Of a stretch of DNA of 64,000 nt, positions 38,177 through 48,558 are shown in pieces. The notes beneath the pieces were generated by a model. The model searched no databases. It had not been told where the DNA came from and saw only the letters and a program-made list of their open reading frames with translations. The first letter of the stretch is position 1; every line of letters starts with the position of its first letter. The stretch is from Desulfoluna spongiiphila (GTDB taxonomy: Bacteria; Desulfobacterota; Desulfobacteria; Desulfobacterales; Desulfolunaceae). Both the position numbers and the translations under genes were made by a program. The DNA is taken from positions 165,091-229,090 of the forward strand of contig NZ_FMUX01000010.1 of NCBI RefSeq assembly GCF_900101345.1. The letters run 5' to 3'.

Positions 38177-39910
38177 ATGAAAATTATCATCGCCCGCACC
38201 GCCGGTTTTTGCATGGGCGTCCGCAGGGCCGTGGAAACGGCCCTGGACGCGTCCAACGGCCAGGACGGCCCCATCTGCACCTACGGCCCCCTGATCCACA
38301 ACCCCCAGGTCCTGGACCTGTTAAAGGGCAAGGGAGTCCCGGCCATCTCCGATATCCCCGAGACAGGGGAAGGCACCGTGGTGATCCGCGCCCACGGGGT
38401 CCCGCCCGAGTCCAAAGAGGCCCTGAAAGACGCGGGGTTTTCCGTCATTGACTCCACCTGTCCCCGGGTGATCAAGGTCCAGCGCATCATCCACCGCTAC
38501 GCCAAAAAAGGCCACCACGCCATCATCATCGGCGACCGGGACCACCCCGAAGTCATCGGGCTCAACGGCTACGCCTACGGCCTGGGCCATGTGGTGGAGA
38601 CCCTTGAGGAAGCCAAGGCCCTTCCCGATTTTGAAAACGCCATCCTCGTGGCCCAGACCACCCAGAGCGTCCACTTTTACAACGAGGTCAAAGCCTGGGT
38701 CGGACGGACCCATCCCCACTACCTCACCTTCGACACCATCTGCGACTCCACGGAAAAGAGGCAGGCAGACATCCTGGCCATCGCCCAAAACGTTGACGCC
38801 GTGGTGGTGGTGGGCGGAAAAAGCAGCGGCAACACCCAGCGCCTGGCCGAGCTGGCCCGTGAATCAGGGAAACTCACCTTTCATATCGAGGACACCGACG
38901 AGCTGGACATCGACCAGCTCAAAAACTTGAAATCCGTTGCCATCACGGCCGGTGCCTCCACCCCCAACTGGATCATCAACAAGGTCTACCGGTTCATCGA
39001 AAGCGGCACGGCCAGCGAAAAGGCCTTCTTCGGCATCCCGGTGTCCGCCCTTAAAATGGCCCTGCTGCGCAGCAACGCCTACCTGGCCCTGGGCGCGGCC
39101 TTTCTCTCCTACGCCTGCTCCATGCTCCAGGGCATCGACGGCTGGCTGGTCTCTGCGGCCGTTGCCATGCTCTACGTCCTGTCCATGCACATTTTCAACC
39201 ACCTCACGGCCATCTCCTCGGACCGGTACAACGACCCGGAGCGGGCCGATTTTTACGACCGGAACAAGTGGCCCCTGGCGGGATTTGCCTTCACCGGCGG
39301 CGGCGTGGGCCTGCTGCTGGCCTACAGCCAGGGCCTCTTTGCCTTTCTCGTGCTGCTTACCATGAGCCTGGCCGGGCTCTCCTACAACGCCCCGGTGATC
39401 CCCAAACGTTTTTTTGAGGGCCGATACCGGTGCCTGCGGGACATCCCCGGCTCAAAAACCATCCTCATCACCCTGGCATGGGGCACGGTCACCGCCCTGC
39501 TCCCGGCCCTCACCAGCGCAAACGGCTTTGCCCTCTCCACACTTCCGGCCCTGGTCCTGGCCTGCGGCATGGTCTTTGCCAGGACGGTCTTCTTCGATAT
39601 CCTCGACATGCAGGGGGACCGCATCGTGGGCCAGGAGACCTTTCCCATCATCCTGGGCGACAAAAAGACCATACGGCTCCTAAAAAACCTTCTCGTCACC
39701 CTGGCCGTGATGCTGCCGGTCACCAGCGCCTTCGGTATCTTCTCAAGCCTGGGCCTCATCCTCTGGGTCTGTCCCGTGCTGATGTTCGTCCTGCTCATCG
39801 CCTATCAGAATCACTTGGTCCTGGCAGGGGTGCAGCTTGAGCTCCTCATCGAAAGCCACCTCGTCCTGGCAGGGATCCTGGCCCTCACCTGGAGCCTCTG
39901 CATCCGGTAA
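38177..39910 (+). CDS. ispH: IspH-UbiA fusion: HMB-PP reductase with C-terminal prenyltransferase-like domain
   Basis: A 577-aa two-domain protein. Residues 1-280 are IspH, the last MEP-pathway enzyme: ARTAGFCMGVRRAVETA, IRAHGVPPE, DSTCPRVIKVQ, ICDSTEKRQAD and AGASTPNWIINKVYRFIE include the three Fe-S cysteines. Residues 290-577 form a UbiA-type integral membrane domain with about eight helices. Its second Asp-rich motif is intact (DILDMQGDRIVGQETFP), but the first (NHLTAISSD) has lost two of the usual three Asp. The fusion would couple isopentenyl-diphosphate production to a membrane prenyl transfer. It abuts parB with no gap. The prenyltransferase substrate is unknown. Confidence 0.92.
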   Translation: MKIIIARTAGFCMGVRRAVETALDASNGQDGPICTYGPLIHNPQVLDLLKGKGVPAISDIPETGEGTVVIRAHGVPPESKEALKDAGFSVIDSTCPRVIKVQRIIHRYAKKGHHAIIIGDRDHPEVIGLNGYAYGLGHVVETLEEAKALPDFENAILVAQTTQSVHFYNEVKAWVGRTHPHYLTFDTICDSTEKRQADILAIAQNVDAVVVVGGKSSGNTQRLAELARESGKLTFHIEDTDELDIDQLKNLKSVAITAGASTPNWIINKVYRFIESGTASEKAFFGIPVSALKMALLRSNAYLALGAAFLSYACSMLQGIDGWLVSAAVAMLYVLSMHIFNHLTAISSDRYNDPERADFYDRNKWPLAGFAFTGGGVGLLLAYSQGLFAFLVLLTMSLAGLSYNAPVIPKRFFEGRYRCLRDIPGSKTILITLAWGTVTALLPALTSANGFALSTLPALVLACGMVFARTVFFDILDMQGDRIVGQETFPIILGDKKTIRLLKNLLVTLAVMLPVTSAFGIFSSLGLILWVCPVLMFVLLIAYQNHLVLAGVQLELLIESHLVLAGILALTWSLCIR

Positions 39911-39936
39911 ACACGTGACTCAGGCGCCCCCAAACA

Positions 39937-39982
39937 AAAACGGGCCACCACCGATTCCGACGAATCGCTGGTGGCCCGTTTT
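39937..39982 (+). terminator. Terminator after the IspH-UbiA gene
   Basis: AAAACGGGCCACCA pairs with TGGTGGCCCGTTTT, and the loop continues as CGATTC/GAATCG. The flanking A and T runs let it work in both directions. Confidence 0.9.
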
Positions 39983-40039
39983 GGTTTGCCCGACAGCCCT
40001 CATGCGATGAGGCGCACATACAGGTCGCACAAAAAGCAA

Positions 40040-40144
40040 ATCCACAAGTTTCAAAAAAAATGCCGCTATGATTTGACCCGGGGAACAAGGGTTAAATCAC
40101 AGCGGCAATGCGCTTTCAAGGTGGCTCACCTTGCCGCCGAAGGC
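40040..40144 (-). repeat. Dispersed structured repeat, copy J (inverted, 5' half)
   Basis: Read on the minus strand it begins with the left terminal repeat (40133-40144, one mismatch), then a CAAGGTG/CACCTTG hairpin and a re-paired second stem TGCCGCT...AGCGGCA with inner GATTTAACCC/GGGTCAAATC. The loop TTGTTCC is conserved. It lies just past the stop of the phosphopantetheinyl transferase gene. Confidence 0.8.
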
Positions 40145-40178
40145 ATCGCTTTTTCTATGTTTACATTTGCCCCGGTCC

Positions 40179-40895
40179 TTACCTCTGCCAGACCACGCTG
40201 AGTTGATAGCCTTCTCGGAACTCGGGCGTTTCCCAGGCGATGCCCGCCACCGCCTCGCCGTTGTGGCAGATGCCGCGATTTAGAATCTCCACCTTTTTAA
40301 GGCTCTCGTGAAAGCCCTTGGCGATGTATTTAAGGTACGCCTCCTTGAGGGTCCAGCGCCGGTACCATTCGGCATCCGAGGCCCCGTCAAGCTCTGCGAT
40401 CTCCCGGGGGGTAAAGGCCACCCGGGCCACGTGGGGCATCCGTCCTGCCTCCACCTGTTCCAGGTCCACGGCCACGCGGCAGCCTTTTCGGGTGGAGACC
40501 ACGGCCACGGCATGGTCTCCTGAGTGACTGATGGAGATGGGGGTGGCCTTGTTCCCGGCAAGAAAAGGGGCCCCTTCGGGCTCGGTATCCACGGTCACGC
40601 CCCGGGGCGACACACCAAGGACCTCGGCCACGGCCTGCTTCACGGCCAGGCGGCCGCACAGCCACTCCGCCTGTTTTTTCAACACGCGAAAGCCTGACGC
40701 ACGCTCGGTCTCCGCTGCCGTGAACAGCGCCTCAAGGCCTGGCACCGCCATGAGATCCACGCCGGGAAGCCCCCGCTTGCCCGCGGGAAATTCGGGTAGA
40801 AAGCCCCCCATAAAGGCGGCAATGTCCACATCGGCAAGCACCATGCCTCCGTTAAGCCGGGAGATGCTCACCATCTGTTCAAGGGAAATGTTCAC
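40179..40895 (-). CDS. 4'-Phosphopantetheinyl transferase superfamily protein
   Basis: Transfers phosphopantetheine from CoA to a carrier protein. The 238-aa product has ISISHSGDHAVAVVS, VAVDLEQVEAGR and WTLKEAYLKYIAKGF, the Mg2+ and CoA motifs of the Sfp/EntD group; length also fits Sfp rather than AcpS. The start is GTG at 40895 with AGGAG nine bases upstream. It stands alone with no polyketide, peptide synthetase or fatty-acid genes beside it, so the carrier protein is unknown. Confidence 0.9.
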   Translation of the reverse strand: MNISLEQMVSISRLNGGMVLADVDIAAFMGGFLPEFPAGKRGLPGVDLMAVPGLEALFTAAETERASGFRVLKKQAEWLCGRLAVKQAVAEVLGVSPRGVTVDTEPEGAPFLAGNKATPISISHSGDHAVAVVSTRKGCRVAVDLEQVEAGRMPHVARVAFTPREIAELDGASDAEWYRRWTLKEAYLKYIAKGFHESLKKVEILNRGICHNGEAVAGIAWETPEFREGYQLSVVWQR

Positions 40896-41519
40896 GTCTC
40901 ATGACTCCTGTGGTTGCGGTTCGTGCCAGGGGATAAGAGCCGCCCATCGGCGGTCTGTCACCGGGCAGGGCATGGTGCCATGTTTCCCTGTGGTTGTCAA
41001 AACCCCGGCCCGGCAAGGCACCGATTCGGAAAAACGGGCCAAAAGGCGAACAAAAATAGGAAATCGGGCCACACCGCCATTCCCTCCATGGTAACATTGA
41101 CTTCCATATCGCCGTCATACCCGACATATCGCGATGCCACAGCCCGAATCCGCGACACCACAGCCCCGCGCCCTGCCGCCGAATTTTCTTCATGCAAACG
41201 AGACCTTATACCTACCACGCAAACAGGCCGGCAATCGGACACAGGCGTCAGGCGGGCCCATTATCGCCGACAATTACCCATTCCGGCCATTGACAAGTAT
41301 TTGACACCCAAAGAACAATATTCTATAATTCCGCGACTTGAGTGATCAGGAGACATTTCGATCACCGGCAAGCCGCCTCCAGGACATCCCGCCCACGGGT
41401 CTCAAAAAGGGGTATCCCCACGGCCGTCTGTTCCGAGCGTTTTCAATACCCCCACAATGCTCGTCCCCCAGTGACGACCGACATTGTGATATCAAATGGT
41501 TTTACAGGGAGACGACACC
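40896..41519. other. 624-bp divergent region with the dapL promoter and leader
   Basis: It lies between the phosphopantetheinyl transferase and dapL. The strong promoter at 41301-41329 implies a dapL leader of about 185 nt (41335-41519). I could not fold that leader into a known lysine riboswitch. No gene recognised in the rest. Confidence 0.5.
41301..41329 (+). promoter_or_regulatory. Consensus sigma-70 promoter of dapL
   Basis: TTGACA (41301-41306), 17-bp spacer and perfect TATAAT (41324-41329). A second TTGACA lies at 41290-41295. This is the best promoter match I see in the window. Confidence 0.85.
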
Positions 41520-42743
41520 ATGATTCGAATAAACGAGCACTACACCAAACTCAAAGCGTCCTACCTCTTCTCGGATATCGCCAAGCGCGTCTCCGCCTTT
41601 CAGGAGGCACACCCTGAAAAGGATGTCATCAAACTCGGCATCGGGGATGTAACCCGCGCCCTTCCCACCGCCTGTGTGGAGGCCTTTCACAAGGCCGTGG
41701 ACGACATGGCCACCGAAGCCGGTTTCCATGGTTACGGCCCGGAGCAGGGGTACGCCTTCCTCCGCGACGCCATCGCCGAAAACGATTTCAAGAGCCGGGG
41801 TGCCGACATCTCCCCCGATGAAATCTTTGTAAGCGACGGGGCCAAGTGCGACACCGGCAACATCCAGGAGATCTTCTCAGGGGACGCAACCATTGCCATC
41901 CCCGACCCCGTCTACCCGGTGTACCTGGACACCAACGTCATGGCCGGCCGCACCGGCGCCAACAACGACGGCCGCTACGAAGGGGTGGTCTACCTCGACT
42001 GCAGGGAAGAAAACGGCTTTATCCCCGCCCTCCCCGAAAAGCCCGTGGACCTCATCTACCTCTGCTTCCCCAACAACCCCACCGGCACCACCATCACCAA
42101 AGAGCAGCTCAAGGCCTGGGTGGATTACGCAAAGGAAAACCGCGCCATCATCCTTTATGATGCCGCCTACGAAGCCTTTGTCACCGACGAGAGCCTTCCC
42201 CGCTCCATTTATGAAGTGGAAGGTGCCAAAGAGGTGGCCATTGAATTCCGCAGCTTCTCCAAGACCGCAGGGTTCACCGGCACCCGGTGTGCCTTTACCG
42301 TGGTTCCCAAAGAGCTCAAGGCCTGGGACGCCGACGGAAACGCCCATTCAGTCCACGCCCTCTGGAACCGCCGCCACTGCACCAAGTTCAACGGGGTCTC
42401 CTACCCCGTCCAGAAGGCAGCGGCCGCCGTCTATTCCGAAGAAGGCAAGGCCCAGGTCAAGGGGCTGGTGGACTACTACCTGAACAACGCTGCCATCATC
42501 CGCAAAGAGATGGCCGCCCTGGGTTACGAGCTGGTGGGGGGTGACAACTCCCCGTACATCTGGATCAACGGAAAATGCGACTCCTGGGAATTTTTCGACC
42601 TGCTTCTCACCAAGGCGGGAGTCGTCTGCACCCCGGGGGCCGGTTTCGGCTCCTGCGGAAACGGTTTTATCCGCATCAGTGCCTTCAACAGCCTGGAAAA
42701 TGTAGAAAAGGCCATGGCTCGAATTCGAGAGGCATTGAACTAA
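41520..42743 (+). CDS. dapL: LL-diaminopimelate aminotransferase
   Basis: A PLP enzyme that converts tetrahydrodipicolinate directly to LL-diaminopimelate, the short lysine/peptidoglycan route. The 407-aa product has [13 protein letters not shown] near the start, [60 protein letters not shown] and the PLP lysine in [16 protein letters not shown]. An AGGGAG site lies 7 bases before the ATG at 41520. A strong promoter precedes it; a GC-rich hairpin separates it from the next gene. Confidence 0.96.
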   Translation: MIRINEHYTKLKASYLFSDIAKRVSAFQEAHPEKDVIKLGIGDVTRALPTACVEAFHKAVDDMATEAGFHGYGPEQGYAFLRDAIAENDFKSRGADISPDEIFVSDGAKCDTGNIQEIFSGDATIAIPDPVYPVYLDTNVMAGRTGANNDGRYEGVVYLDCREENGFIPALPEKPVDLIYLCFPNNPTGTTITKEQLKAWVDYAKENRAIILYDAAYEAFVTDESLPRSIYEVEGAKEVAIEFRSFSKTAGFTGTRCAFTVVPKELKAWDADGNAHSVHALWNRRHCTKFNGVSYPVQKAAAAVYSEEGKAQVKGLVDYYLNNAAIIRKEMAALGYELVGGDNSPYIWINGKCDSWEFFDLLLTKAGVVCTPGAGFGSCGNGFIRISAFNSLENVEKAMARIREALN

Positions 42744-42750
42744 TGCTCAC

Positions 42751-42778
42751 GCCCCCGCGCCGCCAGCGGTGCGGGGGC
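42751..42778 (+). terminator. GC-rich hairpin between dapL and the TAXI gene
   Basis: GCCCCCGC (42751-42758) pairs with GCGGGGGC (42771-42778), with an inner GC/GC loop. There is no T tract, so it may attenuate or mark an mRNA processing point. Confidence 0.45.
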
Positions 42779-42795
42779 CCACACAGGAGTCTCCT

Positions 42796-43785
42796 ATGAA
42801 TAGATGGCTTTTCCTGAGTATGGTTGTGCTCTTCACCGTTGCAATCGGTTGCAGCCAGCCCTCCGACAAGGAAACCACCGACACCAGGAAAAAAATCACC
42901 TTTGTCACCATCGGCACGGGTGACATCACCGGGGTCTACTACCCCACCGGTGGCGCCATCGCCAAAATCGTCAATAAAAAGCGGGAAGCGTACGGTATCC
43001 GAACCACCGTGGAGGCCACCATCGGCTCCGTATACAACGTCAACGCCATCATGACCGGTGACTTAGAGTTCGGCATTGTCCAGTCCGACCGACAATACCA
43101 GGCCATCAACGGCATGAAAGAGTGGGACGGGGATCCCCAGGCCGACCTGCGGGCCGTCTTCTCCATCCATCCGGAGTCCGTCACCCTCCTTGCCGCCGTG
43201 GACGCCGATATCAAAACCATCTCCGACCTCAAGGGAAAGCGGGTCAACATCGGCAACCCCGGCTCCGGCCAGAGGGGCAACGCCATCGACGCCCTGGAGG
43301 CCGCCGGCATCAACTGGCAGACCGACATCAAGGCCAAATCCGTGGAAGCAGCCAAAGCCCCCGGCCTCCTCCTGGACAAGGAGATCGACGCCTTCTTCTA
43401 CACCGTTGGCCACCCCAGCAGCGCCTTCAAAGAGGCCACCTCAGGCCATCGCCCCACCCGATTTGTCGCCATCACCGAGACCGGCGAACTCATCCGAAAG
43501 TTTCCCTATTACGCCAAGTCCTACATTCCGGCCGGCCTCTACCCCGGCGCGGCCAACGAAGAGGACAACCCCACCTTCGGCGTAAAGGCCACCTTCTGCA
43601 CCTCGGCCAAGATGCCCGATGAGGTGGTGTACGCCATCACCAAAGAGGTGTTCGAAAACTTCGAGGAGTTCAAGAGACTGCATCCGGCCTATCAGGTGAT
43701 CACCAAAAAAAGCATGCTCGAAGGCCTCTCCGCCCCCTTGCACCCCGGTGCCGTCCGCTACTACAAAGAAGCGGGCCTGATGTAA
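42796..43785 (+). CDS. TAXI-family TRAP solute-binding lipoprotein
   Basis: A periplasmic binding component of a tripartite TRAP transporter of the TAXI type, commonly linked to glutamate-like or other small solutes. The 329-aa product has a lipoprotein signal (VVLFTVAIGCSQPSD). TAXI motifs follow: FVTIGTGDITGVYYPTGGAIAKIVN, EATIGSVYNVNAIMTGDLEFGIVQSD and LKGKRVNIGNPGSGQRGNA. The GGAG site upstream fits the 42796 ATG. No 4TM/12TM permease gene is adjacent, so it must work with a permease elsewhere. Confidence 0.92.
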   Translation: MNRWLFLSMVVLFTVAIGCSQPSDKETTDTRKKITFVTIGTGDITGVYYPTGGAIAKIVNKKREAYGIRTTVEATIGSVYNVNAIMTGDLEFGIVQSDRQYQAINGMKEWDGDPQADLRAVFSIHPESVTLLAAVDADIKTISDLKGKRVNIGNPGSGQRGNAIDALEAAGINWQTDIKAKSVEAAKAPGLLLDKEIDAFFYTVGHPSSAFKEATSGHRPTRFVAITETGELIRKFPYYAKSYIPAGLYPGAANEEDNPTFGVKATFCTSAKMPDEVVYAITKEVFENFEEFKRLHPAYQVITKKSMLEGLSAPLHPGAVRYYKEAGLM

Positions 43786-43797
43786 GGACCAAGGCCT

Positions 43798-44658
43798 TTA
43801 CCCCAGGGGTACCATGCCCCAGCAGCAGCTTCCGGGGCCAACGTTGACGGAAATGGCGGCTCCGGCCTCCACCATGTGGATGGTGTGGACCTCCTTTTCA
43901 AGGACGTTGGCCAGCTGGTTCCGGAGATAAAAGGCACTCGCCCCCGCGTCGCAATGACACACCCACACCTCCCAGGCCCCTTGCCCCTTCAGGCGATCGG
44001 CACAGGCGACCATCTCATCTAAGGTCCGGGTCATGCCCCGGACCTTTCGGACCAGGGCCAGGCGCCCCCCTTTCATCTCCAGAATGGGCTTGATATCGAG
44101 CATCCTGCCGAAAGCAGCAGACAGGGCCCCCAGTTTCCCGCCCTTCCGAAGCCATGCAAGGTCTTCCACGGTCACCTGATTCACCCCGACTGAAAAAGAG
44201 GCATCCAGCGCTTCCTTCATGCCCTCGATACGTCCGTGCTTTTTCAGGTACCGCACGGCCATGAGGGTATACATGGCCTGGCCGATGCTCACCGAACCGG
44301 TGTCAAACACCGTCACACGCTCGGCATCGGCCGGATCCAGAAGGGCAAGGGCGTTACCGGCGCATTCGTGGCAATTTGAAAGGTGGGCGGAGAGATGAAA
44401 GGAGAGCACCCGGTCATAACGGGCCAGAAGGGAGTCGTAGAGATCAGCGTACGCTGCCGGAGCCGCGGCACGGGTAACCACCTCGGCCCCCTGCTTCATG
44501 CGGCTCACCAGCTGGGCGGAGGTGATGGAGACGCCGTCCAGATAATCCACCCCGTCCACGACAACGTGCACAGGCACGCACCGTATCCCCAGTTTTTCGG
44601 TCACGCCCGCGGGAAAATCCGCAGTGGAATCTGTCACAATGGCTATTCTCTGTCCCAT
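43798..44658 (-). CDS. DegV family fatty-acid-binding-type protein
   Basis: A DegV-fold protein (286 aa). Members bind fatty acids and some feed fatty-acid kinase. It opens MGQRIAIVTDSTADFP and has the later LRKGGKLGALSAAFGRMLDIKPILEMKGGRL, both typical. The ATG at 44658 has AGGAG upstream, so the longer frame to 44715 is rejected. It ends 13 bp from the TAXI gene stop (convergent). No fatty-acid kinase gene is nearby. Confidence 0.9.
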   Translation of the reverse strand: MGQRIAIVTDSTADFPAGVTEKLGIRCVPVHVVVDGVDYLDGVSITSAQLVSRMKQGAEVVTRAAAPAAYADLYDSLLARYDRVLSFHLSAHLSNCHECAGNALALLDPADAERVTVFDTGSVSIGQAMYTLMAVRYLKKHGRIEGMKEALDASFSVGVNQVTVEDLAWLRKGGKLGALSAAFGRMLDIKPILEMKGGRLALVRKVRGMTRTLDEMVACADRLKGQGAWEVWVCHCDAGASAFYLRNQLANVLEKEVHTIHMVEAGAAISVNVGPGSCCWGMVPLG

Positions 44659-44739
44659 GGGTCTCCTGCGTCCGTCTCTTGGGGGGGTAAGGAACCAAAA
44701 CATAGGAAGTGACACAAAAAAATCAGATGGCCATTCAGT

Positions 44740-44950
44740 TCAAAACAGCCCTCTATGGTTAAAGTGCATGGAAAAGCCTGCCTCCGGCGGCGAGGTGAGC
44801 CACCTCGAAAGCAGGTTGCGAATGCGCTTTCCCCTTCGTTCCTCAGGGAAAATCACATTCGCCTGTGGTTCAGATTAAACTGAATCTGTTTTTTCAAACC
44901 TGTTTATCAAACTTTTCAAAAGTTTGACCCCCGGCAGGGCCGCCGGAGGC
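44740..44950 (+). repeat. Dispersed structured repeat, copy F (complete)
   Basis: The CTCTATGGTTAAAG leader precedes the element proper at 44780-44950 (171 bp) with both 12-bp terminal repeats intact. All four hairpins are present, including GGTTCAG-attaaa-CTGAATC. It is almost identical in length to copy A. Confidence 0.9.
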
Positions 44951-44964
44951 ATCTTTAACTTGGC

Positions 44965-45009
44965 TGCCTCCATGCATTCGCCATAGGGTTTCAAGGTGCC
45001 CCCACCTTG
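44965..45009 (-). repeat. Second repeat module overlapping the antiporter stop codon
   Basis: On the minus strand this reads AAGGTGGGGGCACCTTGA, then AACCCTATGGCGAATGCATG and GAGGC. It is identical over about 43 bases to 52002-52045. The antiporter's last codons (Lys-Val-Gly-Ala-Pro-stop) lie inside it. Confidence 0.88.
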
Positions 45010-46772
45010 GCCGCGGTCTTTTCTTTCCGGCTGTAACAGATCAGCGTCCCCGACGGGTCAATCCCGGGGCGCATGATCAGCACGCCCTTTCCCTCGCCAT
45101 TGAGCCGGGCCAGGGGAATGTCCCCATCCCCAAGCTCATCCGCCTCCTTCTCCGTTAACCAGGCATGGCCCTTTTCCATGCGCCTCACCGCTTCGGTAAT
45201 AAAAAACCCGTCGGAAAAGGCCACATGGGCCACGTTGTCGTTGCCGGTAAGAAGAGTCTCCTCGGCCCTGCGGGCCACCCCGCGATACACCCGCCCCGGA
45301 GCCATATGGGAAGCCGCCCGCAGGGCCACCAGCTCGTTCAGGGCGTTGTTCCGCGTCAGGGCCACCAGCCGGTCATACCCTTCCCGTGACGCCTCTTCAT
45401 AGACGTCCGCGCTGAGCATATCGGCACACACGGTCTGGAACCCCTGATCCGTGGCCAGGGAGCAGGCATCCCGACGGGTCTCCAGAAAGGCCACGGGCAC
45501 ATGCCTGGACAACAACCGCGCAAACTCCCGGCTCATGGGGTTGGAGCCCACCAGGAGGATCCCGGTCTGCGCATGGGGCACCCGGACCTTCAACAGGGAG
45601 GCCAGGGGCCGGCACAGCACAGTGGCCACCACACCGGAAAAAAAGATGATGGCCATGGTCTGGTTGAGGATCACCTTCATCTCGTAAGGAAACCCGGGCA
45701 GCAGAAAGGCTGCATAGGAGGCCGTGGCCACCGCCACAATCCCCCGGGGGCCGATAACCCCCATGTACCATCGTTCCCGAAGGGTCACATCCGAGCCGGC
45801 CATGGCCAGGTGGACTGCCAGGGGCCGGACCACGGCCCCCAGGATAAAGGCCACGGCCAGCATGGTGGGCCAGAGGTGAATCAGCTCCATGGGGTTTACA
45901 AAGGCGGAGAGGAGCACAAACAGGGTGCTGATAAACAGGCTGGCGATCTGCTCCTTGAAATGCCGGATCCCCACCACGGCATCCCCGCACTTCAGGGAGA
46001 GGTACATACCGGCGACGACCACGGCCAGGGGGCCCGAGGATTCCACGATGCGCCCGGAAATGTAAAAAAGGGCCACGGCCCCACCAAAGGAGGCGATACC
46101 CGACAGGGCCGGGTCTTTCAGTTTCTCCAGCCATGCCACAATGTGTTTCAACAGCACGCCGCCCGCAAGGCCCACAAGGCTCCCCACAAAGGTCCCCAGA
46201 AGAAGGTGGGCAAAGACCCCGGCAGTGATCACCCCTCCCTTGGAGACCAGGATCAGCTCCAGGGCCAGGGCACTCACCATCACACCGATGACATCCCCCC
46301 AGAGGGACTCCCAGTTCAGAAGGATCTCCAGGCGCTGGTTCAGGGCCACGCTTTTTAAGATGGATCCGATGACCGTAGGGCCCGTCACCACGATAAGGGC
46401 GCCGAAAAAACCCGCAAAAAGCCAGGGCATGCCGGTGAGATAATGGCTGAGAAGGGCTGCGGCCCCTCCGGTAATGGGGATGGTGATGAACAGAAGGCGC
46501 CTGATGGCCTTTTTCTCCATGCGAAAGCCCTGGATGGAAAGGGAGAGCCCACCTTCAAAAAGAATGATGGCCACGGCTATCTCCACCATGGGGGCGATGC
46601 CCCCGCCGATGGCCTCCTCCGTCCGGATGAGGTTGAAACCGGCCGGGCCGAACACAAACCCGCAGACCAGGTAGAATACAATGGCCGGGATTTTATACGC
46701 CCTCGATATGATATAGGAAAACACCCCCAGGGCGATGGAAAGAGAAATGGTCTGAAGCGCATCGTGGGACAT
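44991..46772 (-). CDS. Cation:proton antiporter (CPA type) with C-terminal RCK/TrkA-N domain
   Basis: A Na+(K+)/H+ antiporter. From the ATG at 46772 (AGGGGTGG upstream) it is 593 aa with about 12-13 transmembrane helices over residues 1-400. These include AIILFEGGLSLS, ALIVVTGPTVIGSIL and WESLWGDVIGVMVSALALE, the region of the ion-binding Asp. A TrkA-N-like Rossmann domain follows (TGILLVGSNPMSREFARLLSRHV...VCADMLSADVYEEASREGYDRLVALTRNN). Its last few codons and stop lie in a dispersed repeat module, so the extreme C-terminus may be recently acquired. Confidence 0.9.
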   Translation of the reverse strand: MSHDALQTISLSIALGVFSYIISRAYKIPAIVFYLVCGFVFGPAGFNLIRTEEAIGGGIAPMVEIAVAIILFEGGLSLSIQGFRMEKKAIRRLLFITIPITGGAAALLSHYLTGMPWLFAGFFGALIVVTGPTVIGSILKSVALNQRLEILLNWESLWGDVIGVMVSALALELILVSKGGVITAGVFAHLLLGTFVGSLVGLAGGVLLKHIVAWLEKLKDPALSGIASFGGAVALFYISGRIVESSGPLAVVVAGMYLSLKCGDAVVGIRHFKEQIASLFISTLFVLLSAFVNPMELIHLWPTMLAVAFILGAVVRPLAVHLAMAGSDVTLRERWYMGVIGPRGIVAVATASYAAFLLPGFPYEMKVILNQTMAIIFFSGVVATVLCRPLASLLKVRVPHAQTGILLVGSNPMSREFARLLSRHVPVAFLETRRDACSLATDQGFQTVCADMLSADVYEEASREGYDRLVALTRNNALNELVALRAASHMAPGRVYRGVARRAEETLLTGNDNVAHVAFSDGFFITEAVRRMEKGHAWLTEKEADELGDGDIPLARLNGEGKGVLIMRPGIDPSGTLICYSRKEKTAAKVGAP

Positions 46773-46953
46773 AACCACCCCTGACGTTACCGTGTGTGTA
46801 TTTCTGATGAGATTGCGTAAGACAGGCGGGCAAGGCCGTACCGGGCCCTTGCGCCCGACCACCGAAGACACCGCCCATGGGACATGGACGGACAGGTTCG
46901 TAAACAATAGTCACTAAAAATATCATACGCCGCTTGGCGAATCCATCTCTTTT

Positions 46954-48040
<1,087 letters not shown>

Positions 48041-48407
48041 TACATTGAACGGTAAACGGGGAAGCGATTTGCCCCGATAACACGGAGAAAAGGGAAGGTT
48101 CCATCATCAATCCTTCGTTTCTTTTCAACTGTATACATAGTAAGATCTCAGGATCTGATGTCAATCATACCGCAAAGGTGATCCCGGGCACAGACATGAT
48201 GCAGACCTTGTGATAGGGTCTCACGGCACCCTGAAGAGACTTTTTTATCATTTTTGTCCCGGAACAAGGCCATGCGTTGGGCCGTTCCGGCCATGATTTC
48301 GGCGGCCTCCCCTTGTGTCGGGGTGCGCGCCGGCGCCGACCTTAAAGTGCGTCCCCGAGGGGACCGACGCCCCATACATGTTGCCCGTGTCCCTGCCCCG
48401 TGCCGCC

Positions 48408-48436
48408 TTGACACCGCAGAGAGCGTCAACTAATCT
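48408..48436 (+). promoter_or_regulatory. Probable promoter of the mlaC-like gene
   Basis: TTGACA (48408-48413), 17-bp spacer and TAATCT (48431-48436). The -35 is perfect, the -10 weak. Confidence 0.5.
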
Positions 48437-48558
48437 ATGGAATGCGACTGTTTAACACCACCCGCCATGACCCGGCGGATACCGACGATGCGCCTCCCCC
48501 CCGGCCCCATAGAGGGCACGGCAGCAAAGAAGGCACTGCGCGACGTCACGGAGGACCC

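Noticed and set aside
41335..41519. Lysine riboswitch in front of dapL
   Set aside because: The leader has the right length but I could not find the conserved junction motifs of the lysine class.
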